Origin: an uncultured Caulobacterales bacterium
Lineage (GTDB): Bacteria > Pseudomonadota > Alphaproteobacteria > Caulobacterales > Maricaulaceae
DNA: 64,000 nucleotides
Reading direction: 5' to 3'
Assembly: GCA_947503715.1 (NCBI GenBank)
Contig: CANNER010000002.1
Span: 248,001-312,000 of the forward strand
This document shows, in pieces, positions 8,956 to 19,721 of the stretch. The notes under the pieces are model-generated. The model saw nothing but the letters and a program-made list of their open reading frames with translations. It did no database searches and was not told the DNA's origin. Positions within the stretch are counted from its first letter, which is position 1. Each line of letters opens with the position of its first letter. Both the position numbers and the translations under genes were made by a program.

Positions 8956-9954
8956 ATGTCTGACGAAAAGAAAAAGCCAAATAAGAAAAAAGCCAGCGAT
9001 CGGGGTCTGGGTCGGGGCCTCTCCGCACTCATGGCGGATATTTCTGTCCCCTCAGACGACGTCGAGACATCCGCAGGGCAACCGCCCTTGGAGACGAAAT
9101 CCGTCCCAAGCTATGGCATGGCCCTGAGCCATAAAAAGCCGGAGACTGAAAAACGCGCCATTCAATTTATTTCGATCGCGCGACTGACACGTAATCCGGA
9201 CCAACCTCGCAAACGGTTCGACCAGCGCGAATTGGAAGAGCTGACCGAATCCATTAAGGAGAAAGGCCTCCTCCAACCTATTCTCGTCCGGCCCCTGCCG
9301 GAGAGCGAGCGCAGCCGCGTCTCAAAAAAGGCGGATTATCAAATCGTCGCAGGTGAACGCCGCTGGCAGGCTTCGTTAAAAGCGGGGCTCAGCTCCATGC
9401 CCGTCCTCATCCGTGAGTTGACGGATCAGGAAGTTCTGGAAATCGGCGTTGTCGAAAATGTTCAACGCGCTGACCTGTCCCCGATTGAAGAAGCCCGCGC
9501 CTATAAAGCCCTGATGGAGGACTTTGGCCGGACGCAGGCCGATGTGTCAGATGCTGTCGGGAAATCGCGTCCGCATGTCGCAAACCTCATGAAATTGCTC
9601 GACCTGCCTGGGCCTGTTCAAATGCATATTGCGCGTGGGCGGATTTCTCAGGGTCACGCCAAAGCGCTCGCCAATGTGCCCGATGCGGAAGCGCTGGCGA
9701 CGCGAATTGTTGAGGAAGGTCTGTCCGTTCGGGAAACGGAGAAGATTGCGAAGGCGCTTCGGGATGGTGAACCCGTCTCGCCGCCAAAACCGAAATCTTA
9801 TAAAGACCCGAATATCATTAAGGTCGAATCCGATTTGACCGATGCGCTCGGCCTCGCGGTTGATCTGCGCGACAAGGGCGGGGCAGGGGAGGTCCGCATT
9901 AAATATAAAACGGCGAAACAACTTGAAGCTCTGATGCAGCGTCTCAAGGAATAG
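8956..9954 (+). CDS. parB: chromosome partitioning protein ParB (CTPase, parS-binding)
   Basis: Binds parS and slides as a CTP-gated clamp. The N-terminal GLGRGLSALM is the ParA-stimulating segment. NPDQPRKRFD begins the CTP-binding ParB/Srx domain, with GERRWQA and ENVQRADLSP as its nucleotide-binding boxes. A helix-turn-helix with SDAVGKSRPHVANLMKLL follows, then a C-terminal dimerisation part. Full length at 332 residues, with a Lys-rich N-terminal tail. Four parS sites lie 1.4-3.4 kb upstream. Confidence 0.96.
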   Translation: MSDEKKKPNKKKASDRGLGRGLSALMADISVPSDDVETSAGQPPLETKSVPSYGMALSHKKPETEKRAIQFISIARLTRNPDQPRKRFDQRELEELTESIKEKGLLQPILVRPLPESERSRVSKKADYQIVAGERRWQASLKAGLSSMPVLIRELTDQEVLEIGVVENVQRADLSPIEEARAYKALMEDFGRTQADVSDAVGKSRPHVANLMKLLDLPGPVQMHIARGRISQGHAKALANVPDAEALATRIVEEGLSVRETEKIAKALRDGEPVSPPKPKSYKDPNIIKVESDLTDALGLAVDLRDKGGAGEVRIKYKTAKQLEALMQRLKE

Positions 9955-9968
9955 GCGAACACTCCACC

Positions 9969-11102
9969 TTGGCCTTTACCTTCATCCATACGGCGGATTG
10001 GCAACTCGGCAAGAGTTTTGGGCAATTCCCTGACGCTCAAGCCGGCCCCCTACGCGAAGCCCGGATAGAGGTCATCAGCCGGATTGCGAAAGCTGCAACG
10101 GAAGAGGGCGCGACACATATTTTTGTTGCGGGCGATGTCTGGGACAGCGCTATCCCCTCCAACACAACCCTCCGCCAACCCCTGACCGTGATGGGCGAAA
10201 CGCCGGAGGTTATCTGGTGGCTCCTACCCGGCAATCATGACCCCGATGGGGCGGATGGATTGTGGGATCGGGTGGAAGAGATTGCGCCGAAAAATGTCCG
10301 TGTCTTTCGGGAGCCCAAACCCGTTGAGATTGAAGCGGGTGTCTCGCTCCTACCTGCGCCATGGCAGCGAATACAACACGGGCAAGACTTGACGGCGTGG
10401 ATGGACTTGGCAAAAACGCCGCCGGGAAACCTACGCATCGGCCTCGCTCATGGTGCGGTGAAAGGGTTCGGAACTGAGGGGGACACGGACCGCGAAGTCA
10501 TTCCCCCAACCCGTGCTGAAACAGCTAGGCTCGATTATCTTGCGCTTGGTGATTGGCATGGGCGAAGTGCAATTAATTCCAAAACCCACTACTCTGGAAC
10601 ACCTGAACCTGACCGCCATAAAATGGGCGCTCGTGGACAGGTCTTATTGGTCACGGTGGGGGCTGGGCCGGAACCTCTTATTCGTGAAATTCCTACCGCG
10701 AAATATGACTGGCCCGTTCTGTCCCTTAAACTCCAACCGGATGAGATAGGCGCAAGTTTGGAGGTGTTGGAAAACCGTCTGTCAGAGGGTCAACCCTTAC
10801 GCCGAACACATGTGCGTCTTGATGTTTCCGGTGGCGTCACAGTCGCGGATTGGACTGTTTTCGAAGCGCGCATAAATGCCTTACGCGGTGACTGCGCGTC
10901 ACTGCAACTCCGTGGAGAAACCGATGTGAACATCGTTGTCGTTCCCGAAGATATTGACGCGCTGGATGCGCAAGGGTCTGTGCGCGATGCGGCGCAGGAT
11001 TTGCTGAACCGCCGGAATGATGAAGACCTGTCGAAACTAGATCGCGACATTGCGAGCGAGGCGCTGCAAATTCTTCTGCGTTATGGGGCGGAAACGGCAT
11101 GA
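9969..11102 (+). CDS. SbcD/YhaO-like DNA repair metallophosphoesterase
   Basis: Calcineurin-like nuclease subunit of an SbcD/Mre11-type complex. Metal-ligand motifs are visible in order: D10 and H7 in HTADW, GDVWD (D56), PGNHD (N89-D91), AHGAV and GDWHG. Start is TTG at 9969, since the HTADW strand must lie within the first residues and no ATG or GTG fits. It overlaps the following ATPase gene by ATGA, so the two chains are almost certainly co-translated partners, as in YhaO-YhaN. Confidence 0.85.
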   Translation: MAFTFIHTADWQLGKSFGQFPDAQAGPLREARIEVISRIAKAATEEGATHIFVAGDVWDSAIPSNTTLRQPLTVMGETPEVIWWLLPGNHDPDGADGLWDRVEEIAPKNVRVFREPKPVEIEAGVSLLPAPWQRIQHGQDLTAWMDLAKTPPGNLRIGLAHGAVKGFGTEGDTDREVIPPTRAETARLDYLALGDWHGRSAINSKTHYSGTPEPDRHKMGARGQVLLVTVGAGPEPLIREIPTAKYDWPVLSLKLQPDEIGASLEVLENRLSEGQPLRRTHVRLDVSGGVTVADWTVFEARINALRGDCASLQLRGETDVNIVVVPEDIDALDAQGSVRDAAQDLLNRRNDEDLSKLDRDIASEALQILLRYGAETA

Positions 11103-13738
11103 GGTTGATCTCTCTGCGCTTTCGACATGTCGGCCCGTTTGGCGAAGATGGGATCGCATTGGAAGGATTGACCTCCGGCCTCAACGTCATTTGCGAAACG
11201 AATGAGTTTGGGAAATCGACGGTCCTGAAAGCGCTCGAGACATTCCTGTTCAAACCGTTTTCCAGTTCCGACAAACAGGTCAAATCCCTCATGACGGGAG
11301 GATCAGAGTTTGGACCTGAGGGTGAGATTAAATTCGAAGCGGGTGGAGAAGCCTACGATCTCAAAAAACGGTTTATGAAAGGGAAGCTTTGTGAATTGCG
11401 CAGCGGGTCCGGGCAGGTTCTGGCCGTCAACCGCGAAGCGGAAGAACGGCTCGCCCACCTCCTCAGTCCGGAAGGTCATGAAAAAGGTCCGTCCGGATTG
11501 CTCTGGGTCCGGCAGGGCGACTCCATGGTAGGCGTTAGCGATGACGGTCAGGTTGCCAGCCGATTGGAGGGCGAACTCACAACCCTCGTCGGCGGGGACC
11601 GCGCGCGTGAATATCTGACACGGGTCGAAGCGGATCTGGCCGAAAATATTACGGGCACGGGTCGTGAAAAATCCAACGGGCCGTTGAAACTCGCGCGGGA
11701 TGCACTGGCGGCAACGCAATCTGCATTGGCTGACGCTAAGGCCAAGCGCGAGACCACATATGAGACCGGATTGAAACTTGCAAAAACCCGCGACGATATC
11801 CAGCGCATGGAAGACGGGTTTGATGCAGCGGAGAGCGCGGTTGAAATCAAGGCGACGCGCGATGCGATGACCGCCGCGCAGGCCTTTGAAACCGATCTTC
11901 AACGCCTGCAAGCGGAACGCGACCGCGCCGCGCAAATGGCCAGCCGCGCGGGTGAGCAGCAGGCCGCGCATATCGAAGCGCTGACGGATTTTATTCGCTG
12001 GCAGGCCGAGATCACGGCGCTTGAAACCGCACAGAAGGAACGTGTGAAATTACTCGAACAAAAGACCGAAATGAAAACCGCGCTGCGCTCGGACATCGAA
12101 GCGCTGGACACGCAAGCCGCGGAATATGGGCAGGCCCGACAAGCGGCGGAAGAGGCCGCAAATCTGAAACTCCGGCTAGAAACGGCAGGACGGGACACCG
12201 CTTATTTGACCGCAGTTGATGAAAACTACCGAAACTTATCCTCCCGTCTTGCAGCGCTCGATATGCAACTAGCCGATATGCCGATAGTCAAACGTGCGGA
12301 TATTCACCCCCTCGAACGATTGGCGGATGCCTTGCGGCGGGTGGAGGCAGAGATCGCGGCGCTGACGACCCATCTCTATCTCGACCTCGCAAGTTCCGGC
12401 GTGGGGAAAATTACGCTAGACGGAAAAGCCCTGACCTCGGGCCCGATAGAACTCTCCGGCTCCCAGACTTTGGATATTGAAGGCATCGGACGATTGCGCG
12501 GCGATAATAACCGGCTGCAAGTTCTGGAGCGCGAGTTGAAAGAGGCGGATAAAGCCTTCGCCGTACAGCTGGATGTGTTGGGTGTGGCGGATGTCGCAAC
12601 GGCGCGGCAGGTTGCGGATGAACGCCATGATCTGGAAACGGAACGCCAGCGCATCACGGCGGATATGACATCGCTGGCCCCACAGGGCGAAGCGGCCATG
12701 CGGACGGAATTGGAAACCGCCCGCCGCCTCGCAGAAGACCTGTCCGAAAAACTGGCGGATATTGATTTGGTTGAGGCTCGGCCAGCGGACGGCGAGGATG
12801 ACATCAGGCGGGAATTAACATCCGCGCGGGGACTCTTGGATGCGTTGAATGGCGAGATTGCGAAACTGCGTGAAACGCAGGCGGCGGCCAAGGCGAAATT
12901 GGACGGGCTGCGAAATAATCTCACCGCCCTTCGACTGTCTGACACCGAAGCTGAGCGAACTGCGCAGGCGGATGAATTTGCGGCGGCTGTCCTGAAGACC
13001 GCATCTGAGGCCCGACTGGCGGAAAAAGCAGTGGCGGCGGCGCAGTCCAATGCGCCGACACAATCGCTCACCCTATTGCAAAGCCGATTGACCCGCCTGG
13101 AACAAATCGCGGCGCAAACCCAATCAAACCTACAGGATTTGCAACGCCGAGAAGCCAGCCTGCGGGCCAATCGGGATGCCGCTTTTGAGGGCCAAGACGC
13201 AGATGCAAAAGTCGAGGCGCTGGTGGCAAAACTGGAACTGGAGCAGGCGGAGCTTGATCGGTTGGAGCGCCGCGTCGCCGCGCAAACGCTCTTGAGGGAT
13301 ACGTTACTTGCGTCTCAGTCTAAACTCCGCGAAGCTTATACTGAACCTGTGCGCGCGGAACTTGCGCCCCTTCTCGCCATGGTCCTGCCCGGCACTGAGG
13401 CAAATTTGAATGAGAGTCTCGGCGCGGATACGGTCAGTCGCGGGGGTCGTATTGAAGATATTGGACAGCTCTCAGGCGGGACGCGGGAACAGATTGCGAT
13501 CCTAACGCGGCTGGCTTTTGCGCGACTGTTAAAACGCGGCGGGGCAGATGCCCCTGTTATTTTGGACGACGCGCTGGTCTATGCAGATGATCGACGTCGG
13601 GATGACATGTTTGATGTGCTCAATCATGTCAGTTCAGGAGAGAACGGCTTGCAATTAATTTATCTGTCCTGTCATCAGGGCGCAACGCAGCGACTTGGCG
13701 GCCACCGCATCACGCCTGAAAATTGGCCGAAAGACTAA
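11099..13738 (+). CDS. YhaN/SbcC-like AAA ATPase, SMC-type
   Basis: 879-residue ABC-type ATPase with long coiled coils, the usual partner of a YhaO/SbcD nuclease in DNA end processing. The Walker A-like loop is ETNEFGKST (33-41), where most relatives have a Gly first. A Q-loop segment GLLWVRQGD, an Ala/Glu/Arg-rich coiled coil (about 190-760), the signature LSGGTREQ and the Walker B ILDDALVYAD close the head. No zinc-hook CxxC is seen at the coiled-coil apex, which fits YhaN better than SbcC. Confidence 0.85.
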   Translation: MRLISLRFRHVGPFGEDGIALEGLTSGLNVICETNEFGKSTVLKALETFLFKPFSSSDKQVKSLMTGGSEFGPEGEIKFEAGGEAYDLKKRFMKGKLCELRSGSGQVLAVNREAEERLAHLLSPEGHEKGPSGLLWVRQGDSMVGVSDDGQVASRLEGELTTLVGGDRAREYLTRVEADLAENITGTGREKSNGPLKLARDALAATQSALADAKAKRETTYETGLKLAKTRDDIQRMEDGFDAAESAVEIKATRDAMTAAQAFETDLQRLQAERDRAAQMASRAGEQQAAHIEALTDFIRWQAEITALETAQKERVKLLEQKTEMKTALRSDIEALDTQAAEYGQARQAAEEAANLKLRLETAGRDTAYLTAVDENYRNLSSRLAALDMQLADMPIVKRADIHPLERLADALRRVEAEIAALTTHLYLDLASSGVGKITLDGKALTSGPIELSGSQTLDIEGIGRLRGDNNRLQVLERELKEADKAFAVQLDVLGVADVATARQVADERHDLETERQRITADMTSLAPQGEAAMRTELETARRLAEDLSEKLADIDLVEARPADGEDDIRRELTSARGLLDALNGEIAKLRETQAAAKAKLDGLRNNLTALRLSDTEAERTAQADEFAAAVLKTASEARLAEKAVAAAQSNAPTQSLTLLQSRLTRLEQIAAQTQSNLQDLQRREASLRANRDAAFEGQDADAKVEALVAKLELEQAELDRLERRVAAQTLLRDTLLASQSKLREAYTEPVRAELAPLLAMVLPGTEANLNESLGADTVSRGGRIEDIGQLSGGTREQIAILTRLAFARLLKRGGADAPVILDDALVYADDRRRDDMFDVLNHVSSGENGLQLIYLSCHQGATQRLGGHRITPENWPKD

Positions 13739-14577
13739 TCCTCTTTCTTCATCGTGACGACGCGTTGCGGGAATGGAATTTCGATATCCGCTTTGCCAAG
13801 CGCTTCGAAAATCTCAATCCGAAGTTCCGACGCGCGGTTGAACCAATTATTGCCGGGTAACCAGACACGGCAATTATAGTTCACGGAACTATCGCCGAAG
13901 CTCATAACGAAAGCTTCCGGCGGCGTCGGGGCATTGTCTGAAATCCTGTCCTTTGCTGAGGACAGTGTTTCCAGCATAACCGACTGCGCTTGACGCAAAT
14001 CCGTGTCATAACTCACGCCAATATCAAGGCGGAATTGACGCATATCATGACGCGCGTAATTCTGGATGCGACCATCCCAAACTTTTGCGTTCGGGATATA
14101 TTGGAACAGCCCGTCTGCCGTTTTTAATGTCGTAGAAAATAAACCAATTTCCGAAATCGTCCCTGAACCGTTCGGGAGATCCACAAACTCGCCGACTTTA
14201 ATGGGGCGGAGGAAAAGTAACACGATGCCCGATGCGATATTGGATAATGTGTCTTTCAGCGAGAGACCAATGGCCAGGCCCGCTGCGCCGAATACGGCGA
14301 TAAGCGAGGAGGCCGGGACCCCAACTTTTATCAGGACAGCATAGATTGTCATCGCGATAATGACGTAGAAAATTGCAGAGGCGATAACGGGCTTTAACGT
14401 TGCGTCCAGATGGGAGCCGCCAATTTTCGAGCGGCGGATACGTTTCTGCACCCAACGTCCGACCATTATGCCGACAATAAAAATCAGGATCGCGGAGAGG
14501 ATATTGCCGGAAATTCCGAGTACGAAAGGGAACTTTTCCTCCAAGAGCGTCCAATATTCCATCATCTTATCCATCAC
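13735..14577 (-). CDS. small-conductance mechanosensitive channel (MscS family)
   Basis: Membrane channel that opens under osmotic downshift. Three membrane segments are visible in the first 130 residues. The pore helix is VFGAAGLAIGLSLKDTLSNI, the Gly/Ala-rich TM3 of MscS, followed by the beta domain (RPIKVGEFVDLP) and a C-terminal alpha/beta part; 280 residues is close to E. coli MscS. It ends on the stop of the convergent YhaN-like gene and lies 1 bp from holA, as the last gene of the leuS operon. Confidence 0.9.
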   Translation of the reverse strand: MMDKMMEYWTLLEEKFPFVLGISGNILSAILIFIVGIMVGRWVQKRIRRSKIGGSHLDATLKPVIASAIFYVIIAMTIYAVLIKVGVPASSLIAVFGAAGLAIGLSLKDTLSNIASGIVLLFLRPIKVGEFVDLPNGSGTISEIGLFSTTLKTADGLFQYIPNAKVWDGRIQNYARHDMRQFRLDIGVSYDTDLRQAQSVMLETLSSAKDRISDNAPTPPEAFVMSFGDSSVNYNCRVWLPGNNWFNRASELRIEIFEALGKADIEIPFPQRVVTMKKED

Positions 14578-15630
14578 TTATCTCCTCTTTGCGGCATAGC
14601 CAGAGAGCGCGAGTAACAGGCGCGAGACAATGGAATCAACAGGTGCGCCCGCTGTTTTCGCAGCGCGTTCGGCTTGCTGACATTCGAACAGGGACCGCCG
14701 CAACATGCGCAATCCCCAAATATCGAGTTGCCGTGAAAATACCCGTTCCTGCATGGCGAAAACGGGCGGGCGAAGGGCGCGCATAGCTTGCCCTTTCGGC
14801 TGTCCCGCGTCCATCAGGATTGAGGCTTCGGTCAGGCGCATGAGCTGTCTTTGTAAACCGAAGAGAATGCCGATGGGGCTGACTTTGCCCGCAACAGCGC
14901 GACGGAAATTGGCATCCATGGCGTCCACATCGCCGGTCAGGGCGTCGGTCACAATGGAGTCGATAGAGGCGGATTGCCCACCTGCGGCAACGGCTTGAAT
15001 ATCCGTCAGCGTGACAACTTCACCCTCGGATTTTCCGTAGCCCTTATATAGAGCCATCTTCTCGATCTCGCCCGTCGCGAGGGCGTGGTCACCCTCCAGT
15101 AGGGGCAACCAGTTTTCCAGCGCCTCGGGCGTAATATCGATAGAATGGGCTTTCAAGCTATCTTTAATTTGATCGCGGAGGTCATTGGCATTGGCGGCAT
15201 AGCACCCAATAGCTGCGAAGTGTTTCGACGCTTCGACAGCCTTACGAATGGCGGAACGAGTCGTCATGTCGCCTGCCTCGATAATGAGTTTTGCTTCCGC
15301 GCGGTCAGGCTCGGTGTCGAAACTTTTAATTAATTTAGAAATGGCTGCGGCCTGCCGTTCATGGTCCAACCGTAATCGCACGAGCCGTCCCCCACCCAGC
15401 AAACTCATCGCGCTCATCTCATCAGAGAGTTTCGCAGGATCCCCCGTCAGGTCATCCGCCGTAATTAGCGTCGCACCAAAGGTCGGGTCCGCATCCGGCA
15501 CCATGACGGTCGCGAGGGCTTGGGCGCGGGATTTCACGCGGCCCCGGTCCGGGCCAAATAATAAGACACCGATCACATCTGGCGGCGGAGATTGGAGGAA
15601 GCGCGCCTGTCTGGCACCCGTAATTTTCAT
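14578..15630 (-). CDS. holA: DNA polymerase III delta subunit
   Basis: Clamp-loader subunit that opens the sliding clamp. The N-terminal domain has the family pattern LFGPDRGRVKSRA (a degenerate, non-hydrolysing P-loop). A helical collar follows with EALENWLPLLEGDH and the C-terminal ILFGLQRQLMRL. The 350-residue length is typical. Position immediately after lptE matches the usual alphaproteobacterial order leuS-lptE-holA. Confidence 0.9.
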   Translation of the reverse strand: MKITGARQARFLQSPPPDVIGVLLFGPDRGRVKSRAQALATVMVPDADPTFGATLITADDLTGDPAKLSDEMSAMSLLGGGRLVRLRLDHERQAAAISKLIKSFDTEPDRAEAKLIIEAGDMTTRSAIRKAVEASKHFAAIGCYAANANDLRDQIKDSLKAHSIDITPEALENWLPLLEGDHALATGEIEKMALYKGYGKSEGEVVTLTDIQAVAAGGQSASIDSIVTDALTGDVDAMDANFRRAVAGKVSPIGILFGLQRQLMRLTEASILMDAGQPKGQAMRALRPPVFAMQERVFSRQLDIWGLRMLRRSLFECQQAERAAKTAGAPVDSIVSRLLLALSGYAAKRR

Positions 15631-15640
15631 AGCGCGAAAA

Positions 15641-16153
15641 TCACCCGTCCTGATTGGCGAAGAACCGGGCCAGATCGCGGATTACTTTATCTGCCGTTTC
15701 TCTAGAGGCTTGTTCAATACCAACATTATCTGCCGTAATCACACCATAAGGCCCTATCGGGGCACCAAATGTCGAAATCGAGGACACATCACCACGCGCG
15801 ACTTGGTCGCCCGACTTTGCATCATAGAGGCGGTATTTGGCTTTCACCGTAATATCATAGCGGGAGGCGACATCTTGGTCCGTAATACCCAGGCGCCGGC
15901 GACTGTAATCAGGTTCAATCTCCAGACGATATCTCGGGGCGACGCCGCCATCCCCCATCCGGTCACGCAAGCGTTGGGTCAGTAGGAAACCGGCCTGATT
16001 ATCCGCTACATTATCACCCTTCTCAACCTGTACATTGATGTCTTGCAGCAGAGAGCCATTCGCCGTGCTTTGATGAACGGGCGTGAAGCCACAACCGGAG
16101 AGAACGAGACCTGATGATGTCAGGGCGAGGGATATGAAAAGAGCGCGGATCAT
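15641..16153 (-). CDS. lptE: LPS-assembly lipoprotein LptE
   Basis: Outer-membrane lipoprotein that plugs LptD in LPS export. The signal peptide ends in the lipobox VLSGC, followed by GFTPVH, the usual mature start in alphaproteobacterial LptE. The rest is a short mixed alpha/beta domain with [11 protein letters not shown]; 170 residues. It overlaps the leuS stop by four bases, so it is co-translated with leuS. Confidence 0.85.
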   Translation of the reverse strand: MIRALFISLALTSSGLVLSGCGFTPVHQSTANGSLLQDINVQVEKGDNVADNQAGFLLTQRLRDRMGDGGVAPRYRLEIEPDYSRRRLGITDQDVASRYDITVKAKYRLYDAKSGDQVARGDVSSISTFGAPIGPYGVITADNVGIEQASRETADKVIRDLARFFANQDG

Positions 16154-18828
16154 GATGCTACTATATTCACGATACGCCCGGGGACAATGATGACTTTTCT
16201 TACCGTGCCGTCACCTATTGCGCGTTGCACGCCTTCATCGGCCATGGCGAGTTTTTCGATCTCGTCTTTGGGCAGGTCTTTGGCGATATTCAACTCGCCG
16301 CGCCGTTTGCCGTTGACCTGCAAGGGCAGGGTGATGGTGTCGTCGACGAGCATTTTCGAATCAACCTCCGGCCAAGGCGCATGATAGACGAGGCCTTCAC
16401 CACCTAGCTTGGCCCAACATTCCTCCGCCAGATGCGGCATGAAGGGCGCAATTGCGCGGATGAGAATGCCGAGCGCTTCCAGACGGGCGGCGTCCTGCCC
16501 CTTATATTTATTCAACGCATTGGTCAGTTCATAGATTTGCGCGACGGAGGTGTTGAAACGAAACGCCTCAATCCCGGCGGTGATGTTTTCCATCGCACGA
16601 TGGGCGAGTTTGCGGAGCTCCAGCGCGTCGCCTTTTGCATCTGTCGCGACAGAGAGCGGGCCGTCCGTGGCCGTCGTCGCTGAGACAACATTCCAGACTT
16701 TCTTGGAAAACCGCCACGCGCCGATCACGCCAGATTCCGTCCATTCCACATCACGTTCCGGCGGACTGTCGGAAAGAACAAACCACCGCGCGACATCCGC
16801 GCCATAACCTTTGATGATTTCATCCGGGTCGACGACGTTCTTTTTGGACTTGGACATCTTGATGACGTCGCCTTTGGTGACAATGGATTTCGTCCCAATG
16901 CGCAGCAATTGATTGCCGTCCTCAATGACGTCTTCCGGCAAAACATAGTCACCATCTTCATCTGTATAGACCGCATGGGTCACCATGCCCTGCGTGAATA
17001 ATCCCGCAAAGGGCTCGCCGCTTGGCAAGTCCAGCAACCCGCAATCGCGCAGGCCCCGTGTGAAGAAGCGGGCATAGAGCAGGTGGAGGACAGCATGTTC
17101 AACCCCGCCAACATATTGATCGACGGGCAACCATTTCGAGGCAGCTTCCCAATCCAGATTCCCGTCTTGGTCGAGTGAACCACCGAACGCGGCGAAATAC
17201 CACGAACTGTCCGCGAATGTGTCCAGCGTATCCGTTTCCCGTTCCGCGGCCTCACCGCATTTCGGGCAAGTGACGCCTTCCGTCTTCCACGTCGGATGAC
17301 GGTCAAGCGGATTACCAGGTTTATCGAAATTAATATCGTAAGGCAGTTCAACAGGCAGTTGGTCTTCCGGAACAGGCTGAGAGCCGCAGGACTCGCATTT
17401 AATAACGGGAATCGGGCAACCCCAATAGCGCTGCCGCGAAACACCCCAATCGCGGAGACGGTATTGCGTCACGCCTTCGCCGAGGCCCATCTCAGAGATT
17501 TTGTGAATTGCGGTTTTAATGCCTTTGGATTTGTTCAATCCGTTCAGGAAGCTGGAGTTAAATAATTTACCTTCGCCGGTATAGGCCTCCGTACCAACGT
17601 CATAGGTGGCGGCGTCTTCACCCTCAGGCAAAACAACAGGCGTCACAGGCAAACCATATTTCCGCGCAAAATCCAAATCGCGCTGGTCATGCGCCGGACA
17701 ACCAAAGACTGCGCCCGTGCCATATCCCATCAAAACGAAATTCGCGATCCAGACGGGGAGGGTGATTGACTCGTCGAACGGGTGTTGGACCAGTAAGCCC
17801 GTGTCGAAACCTAATTTAGGCGCTTGGGCGATGGCTTCCTCAGATGTACCGATTTTTTGACATTCCAAAATAAAGTCTTCGACTCTTGCGGTTGTCTCGA
17901 ACATGTTTTTGGCAATTGGGTGATCGGGTGAGATAGCGACAAAGCTAGCCCCGAACAAAGTATCAGGCCGTGTCGTGAAAACCTCTATTCCGTCAGGATG
18001 ATTATTTAATGCTGTAGTGAAGTCGTCATGCCAATCTAATTCAAGGTTTGTATAAACATCGCCCGACAATGGGTAATTCTCTACTAATGGACGCTTTTCT
18101 CCATTAGGAACTGCCCACTCAAATCGCATCTGCAAGCCCTCAGATTTCCCAATCCAATTCGCTTGCATCGTCCGAACCTTCTCCGGCCAGCGGTCCAGCC
18201 CGTCCAACCCTTCCAGTAATTCTTCCGCGTAATTTGTGATTTTGAAAAACCACTGATCCATGTCGCGCTGTTCGACGGTTGCGCCGCTGCGCCAGCCTTT
18301 GCCGTCAATGACTTGCTCATTCGCGAGGACGGTATTATCGACCGGGTCCCAATTCACTTTGGCGGTCTTGCGATATACCAGATCATTTTCCCAGAACTTC
18401 AGGAATATTTGCTGCTGCGTTTTGTAGTAGGCGACATCGGATGTTGCGAATTCGCGGGACCAATCCAGCGCAAAGCCGAGGCGCTGCATCGGGGCGCGCA
18501 TTTCGTCAATATTATTATAGGTCCAATCTTTCGGATGACCGTCTGTTGCTATCGCTGCATTTTCCGCGGGCATGCCGAAACTGTCCCAGCCCATGGGATG
18601 CAGCACTTCAAACCCTTGCGCCTTTTTATAACGCGCGACGACATCACCCATCGCGTAATTGCGGACATGGCCCATATGGATTCGACCCGACGGATAGGGG
18701 AACATTTCCAGCGCGTAGAATTTCGGTTTGTCCGAGCTATCCTCCGCGCGGTAAATATCGGCCTCGGCCCAGACCTGCTGCCAGCGGGGTTCAACCTCGG
18801 CCGCATTATATTTCGTGGATTCGCTCAT
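16150..18828 (-). CDS. leuS: leucyl-tRNA synthetase
   Basis: Class I aminoacyl-tRNA synthetase. The HIGH motif is HMGH at residues 51-54 (after FPYPSGRI) and KMSKS lies at about 656-660. An editing domain and a zinc-like module (CESCGSQ, CPKCGEA) lie between them. Length 892 is typical of bacterial LeuRS. First gene of a leftward operon with lptE, holA and an mscS gene. Confidence 0.97.
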   Translation of the reverse strand: MSESTKYNAAEVEPRWQQVWAEADIYRAEDSSDKPKFYALEMFPYPSGRIHMGHVRNYAMGDVVARYKKAQGFEVLHPMGWDSFGMPAENAAIATDGHPKDWTYNNIDEMRAPMQRLGFALDWSREFATSDVAYYKTQQQIFLKFWENDLVYRKTAKVNWDPVDNTVLANEQVIDGKGWRSGATVEQRDMDQWFFKITNYAEELLEGLDGLDRWPEKVRTMQANWIGKSEGLQMRFEWAVPNGEKRPLVENYPLSGDVYTNLELDWHDDFTTALNNHPDGIEVFTTRPDTLFGASFVAISPDHPIAKNMFETTARVEDFILECQKIGTSEEAIAQAPKLGFDTGLLVQHPFDESITLPVWIANFVLMGYGTGAVFGCPAHDQRDLDFARKYGLPVTPVVLPEGEDAATYDVGTEAYTGEGKLFNSSFLNGLNKSKGIKTAIHKISEMGLGEGVTQYRLRDWGVSRQRYWGCPIPVIKCESCGSQPVPEDQLPVELPYDINFDKPGNPLDRHPTWKTEGVTCPKCGEAAERETDTLDTFADSSWYFAAFGGSLDQDGNLDWEAASKWLPVDQYVGGVEHAVLHLLYARFFTRGLRDCGLLDLPSGEPFAGLFTQGMVTHAVYTDEDGDYVLPEDVIEDGNQLLRIGTKSIVTKGDVIKMSKSKKNVVDPDEIIKGYGADVARWFVLSDSPPERDVEWTESGVIGAWRFSKKVWNVVSATTATDGPLSVATDAKGDALELRKLAHRAMENITAGIEAFRFNTSVAQIYELTNALNKYKGQDAARLEALGILIRAIAPFMPHLAEECWAKLGGEGLVYHAPWPEVDSKMLVDDTITLPLQVNGKRRGELNIAKDLPKDEIEKLAMADEGVQRAIGDGTVRKVIIVPGRIVNIVAS

Positions 18829-18911
18829 GGTCGCGTACTCGGATGATTGGGTGTTTTCAAACGCGACGTATAGCAGACGCAGGCGAGGCGGCTAGGGGGA
18901 TTTATCCGGTT

Positions 18912-19718
18912 TTAAACCCGGCGTAAAACCGATGTTTCCGCCTCCAACAGCCCCGCGCCGATCCCGCGTAAGATTGCCGAGGGACGGTCGGAGACACCCA
19001 TCTTTTTCAGGATGGCGCGTATGGTGCGTTGGACGGATTCGACTTGCGCGCCAACCACCCCGCAAATAATTTCGTCACTCATGCCGATGGCCATGCTCTT
19101 CAGCACATTGAGTTCGCGCTCATCCAGCTGGAAATCCTGTGGCAGGTTCAGCAGGACCAGTTCGCACCAACGCAGGTGAAAACATTCCAGCACCCAATGC
19201 AGGCGATTTGTCGTCAGGGGGTCCCAGTCCTCCAAAGACTGGTTTTTACGCCCAATCCCGACGTAACCATATCGCCCGCTCGGCCCAAAGGTCGGGAACC
19301 CTAAACCATCGCCCCGCAGCCATTGGTGCAGGTCTTCAAGATATTGGGTCTGTTCCGGTGTCAGGGGAACCAGCTTTTCGATCTGGCTCCACCGCACAGG
19401 ACGGACGCGATAGGAGAAAATCTGTGTGATCGGGTCAATCTTGTGCAGCGACTCCCGCTCATACCGCGCAACCCAACCCTCCGGAAATCCATAGACGTTG
19501 ATGGAAACATTTTGGTCATCCGGTGAAAAATCAGGCGCATGGTGGTGATAGGAGAGCAGGTCCGCGCCGAGCGTTTTTGCGTATTCGACAAGTTCGTCCC
19601 AGAGCGCGTCATGTGTTTCGGCATTGAAGAAGGCTTCATGCGCATCATGCGCGGCCTGTTCTCGCGCGGCCGAATCCCGAATTAGAGGCGAAACCGTGTT
19701 TTCGTCCGCCCCGTTCAA
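18912..19718 (-). CDS. LuxR-family regulator with autoinducer-binding domain
   Basis: N-terminal autoinducer-binding domain plus C-terminal LuxR helix-turn-helix (about 205-255, with RELNVLKSMAIGMSDEI). The six pocket positions conserved in AHL receptors seem kept: W82, Y86, D95-P96, W110 and Gly about 138-140, so it may bind a homoserine lactone. No luxI-like synthase gene is in the window. Start is TTG at 19718, three bases after the DUF3576 stop; there is no ATG before residue 200. Probably co-transcribed with that lipoprotein gene. Confidence 0.85.
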   Translation of the reverse strand: MNGADENTVSPLIRDSAAREQAAHDAHEAFFNAETHDALWDELVEYAKTLGADLLSYHHHAPDFSPDDQNVSINVYGFPEGWVARYERESLHKIDPITQIFSYRVRPVRWSQIEKLVPLTPEQTQYLEDLHQWLRGDGLGFPTFGPSGRYGYVGIGRKNQSLEDWDPLTTNRLHWVLECFHLRWCELVLLNLPQDFQLDERELNVLKSMAIGMSDEIICGVVGAQVESVQRTIRAILKKMGVSDRPSAILRGIGAGLLEAETSVLRRV

Positions 19719-19721
19719 TGT

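Noticed and set aside
12376-13170. 264-codon Ser/Arg-rich frame opposite the YhaN-like gene
   Set aside because: Typical antisense artefact of a coiled-coil gene, with biased composition.
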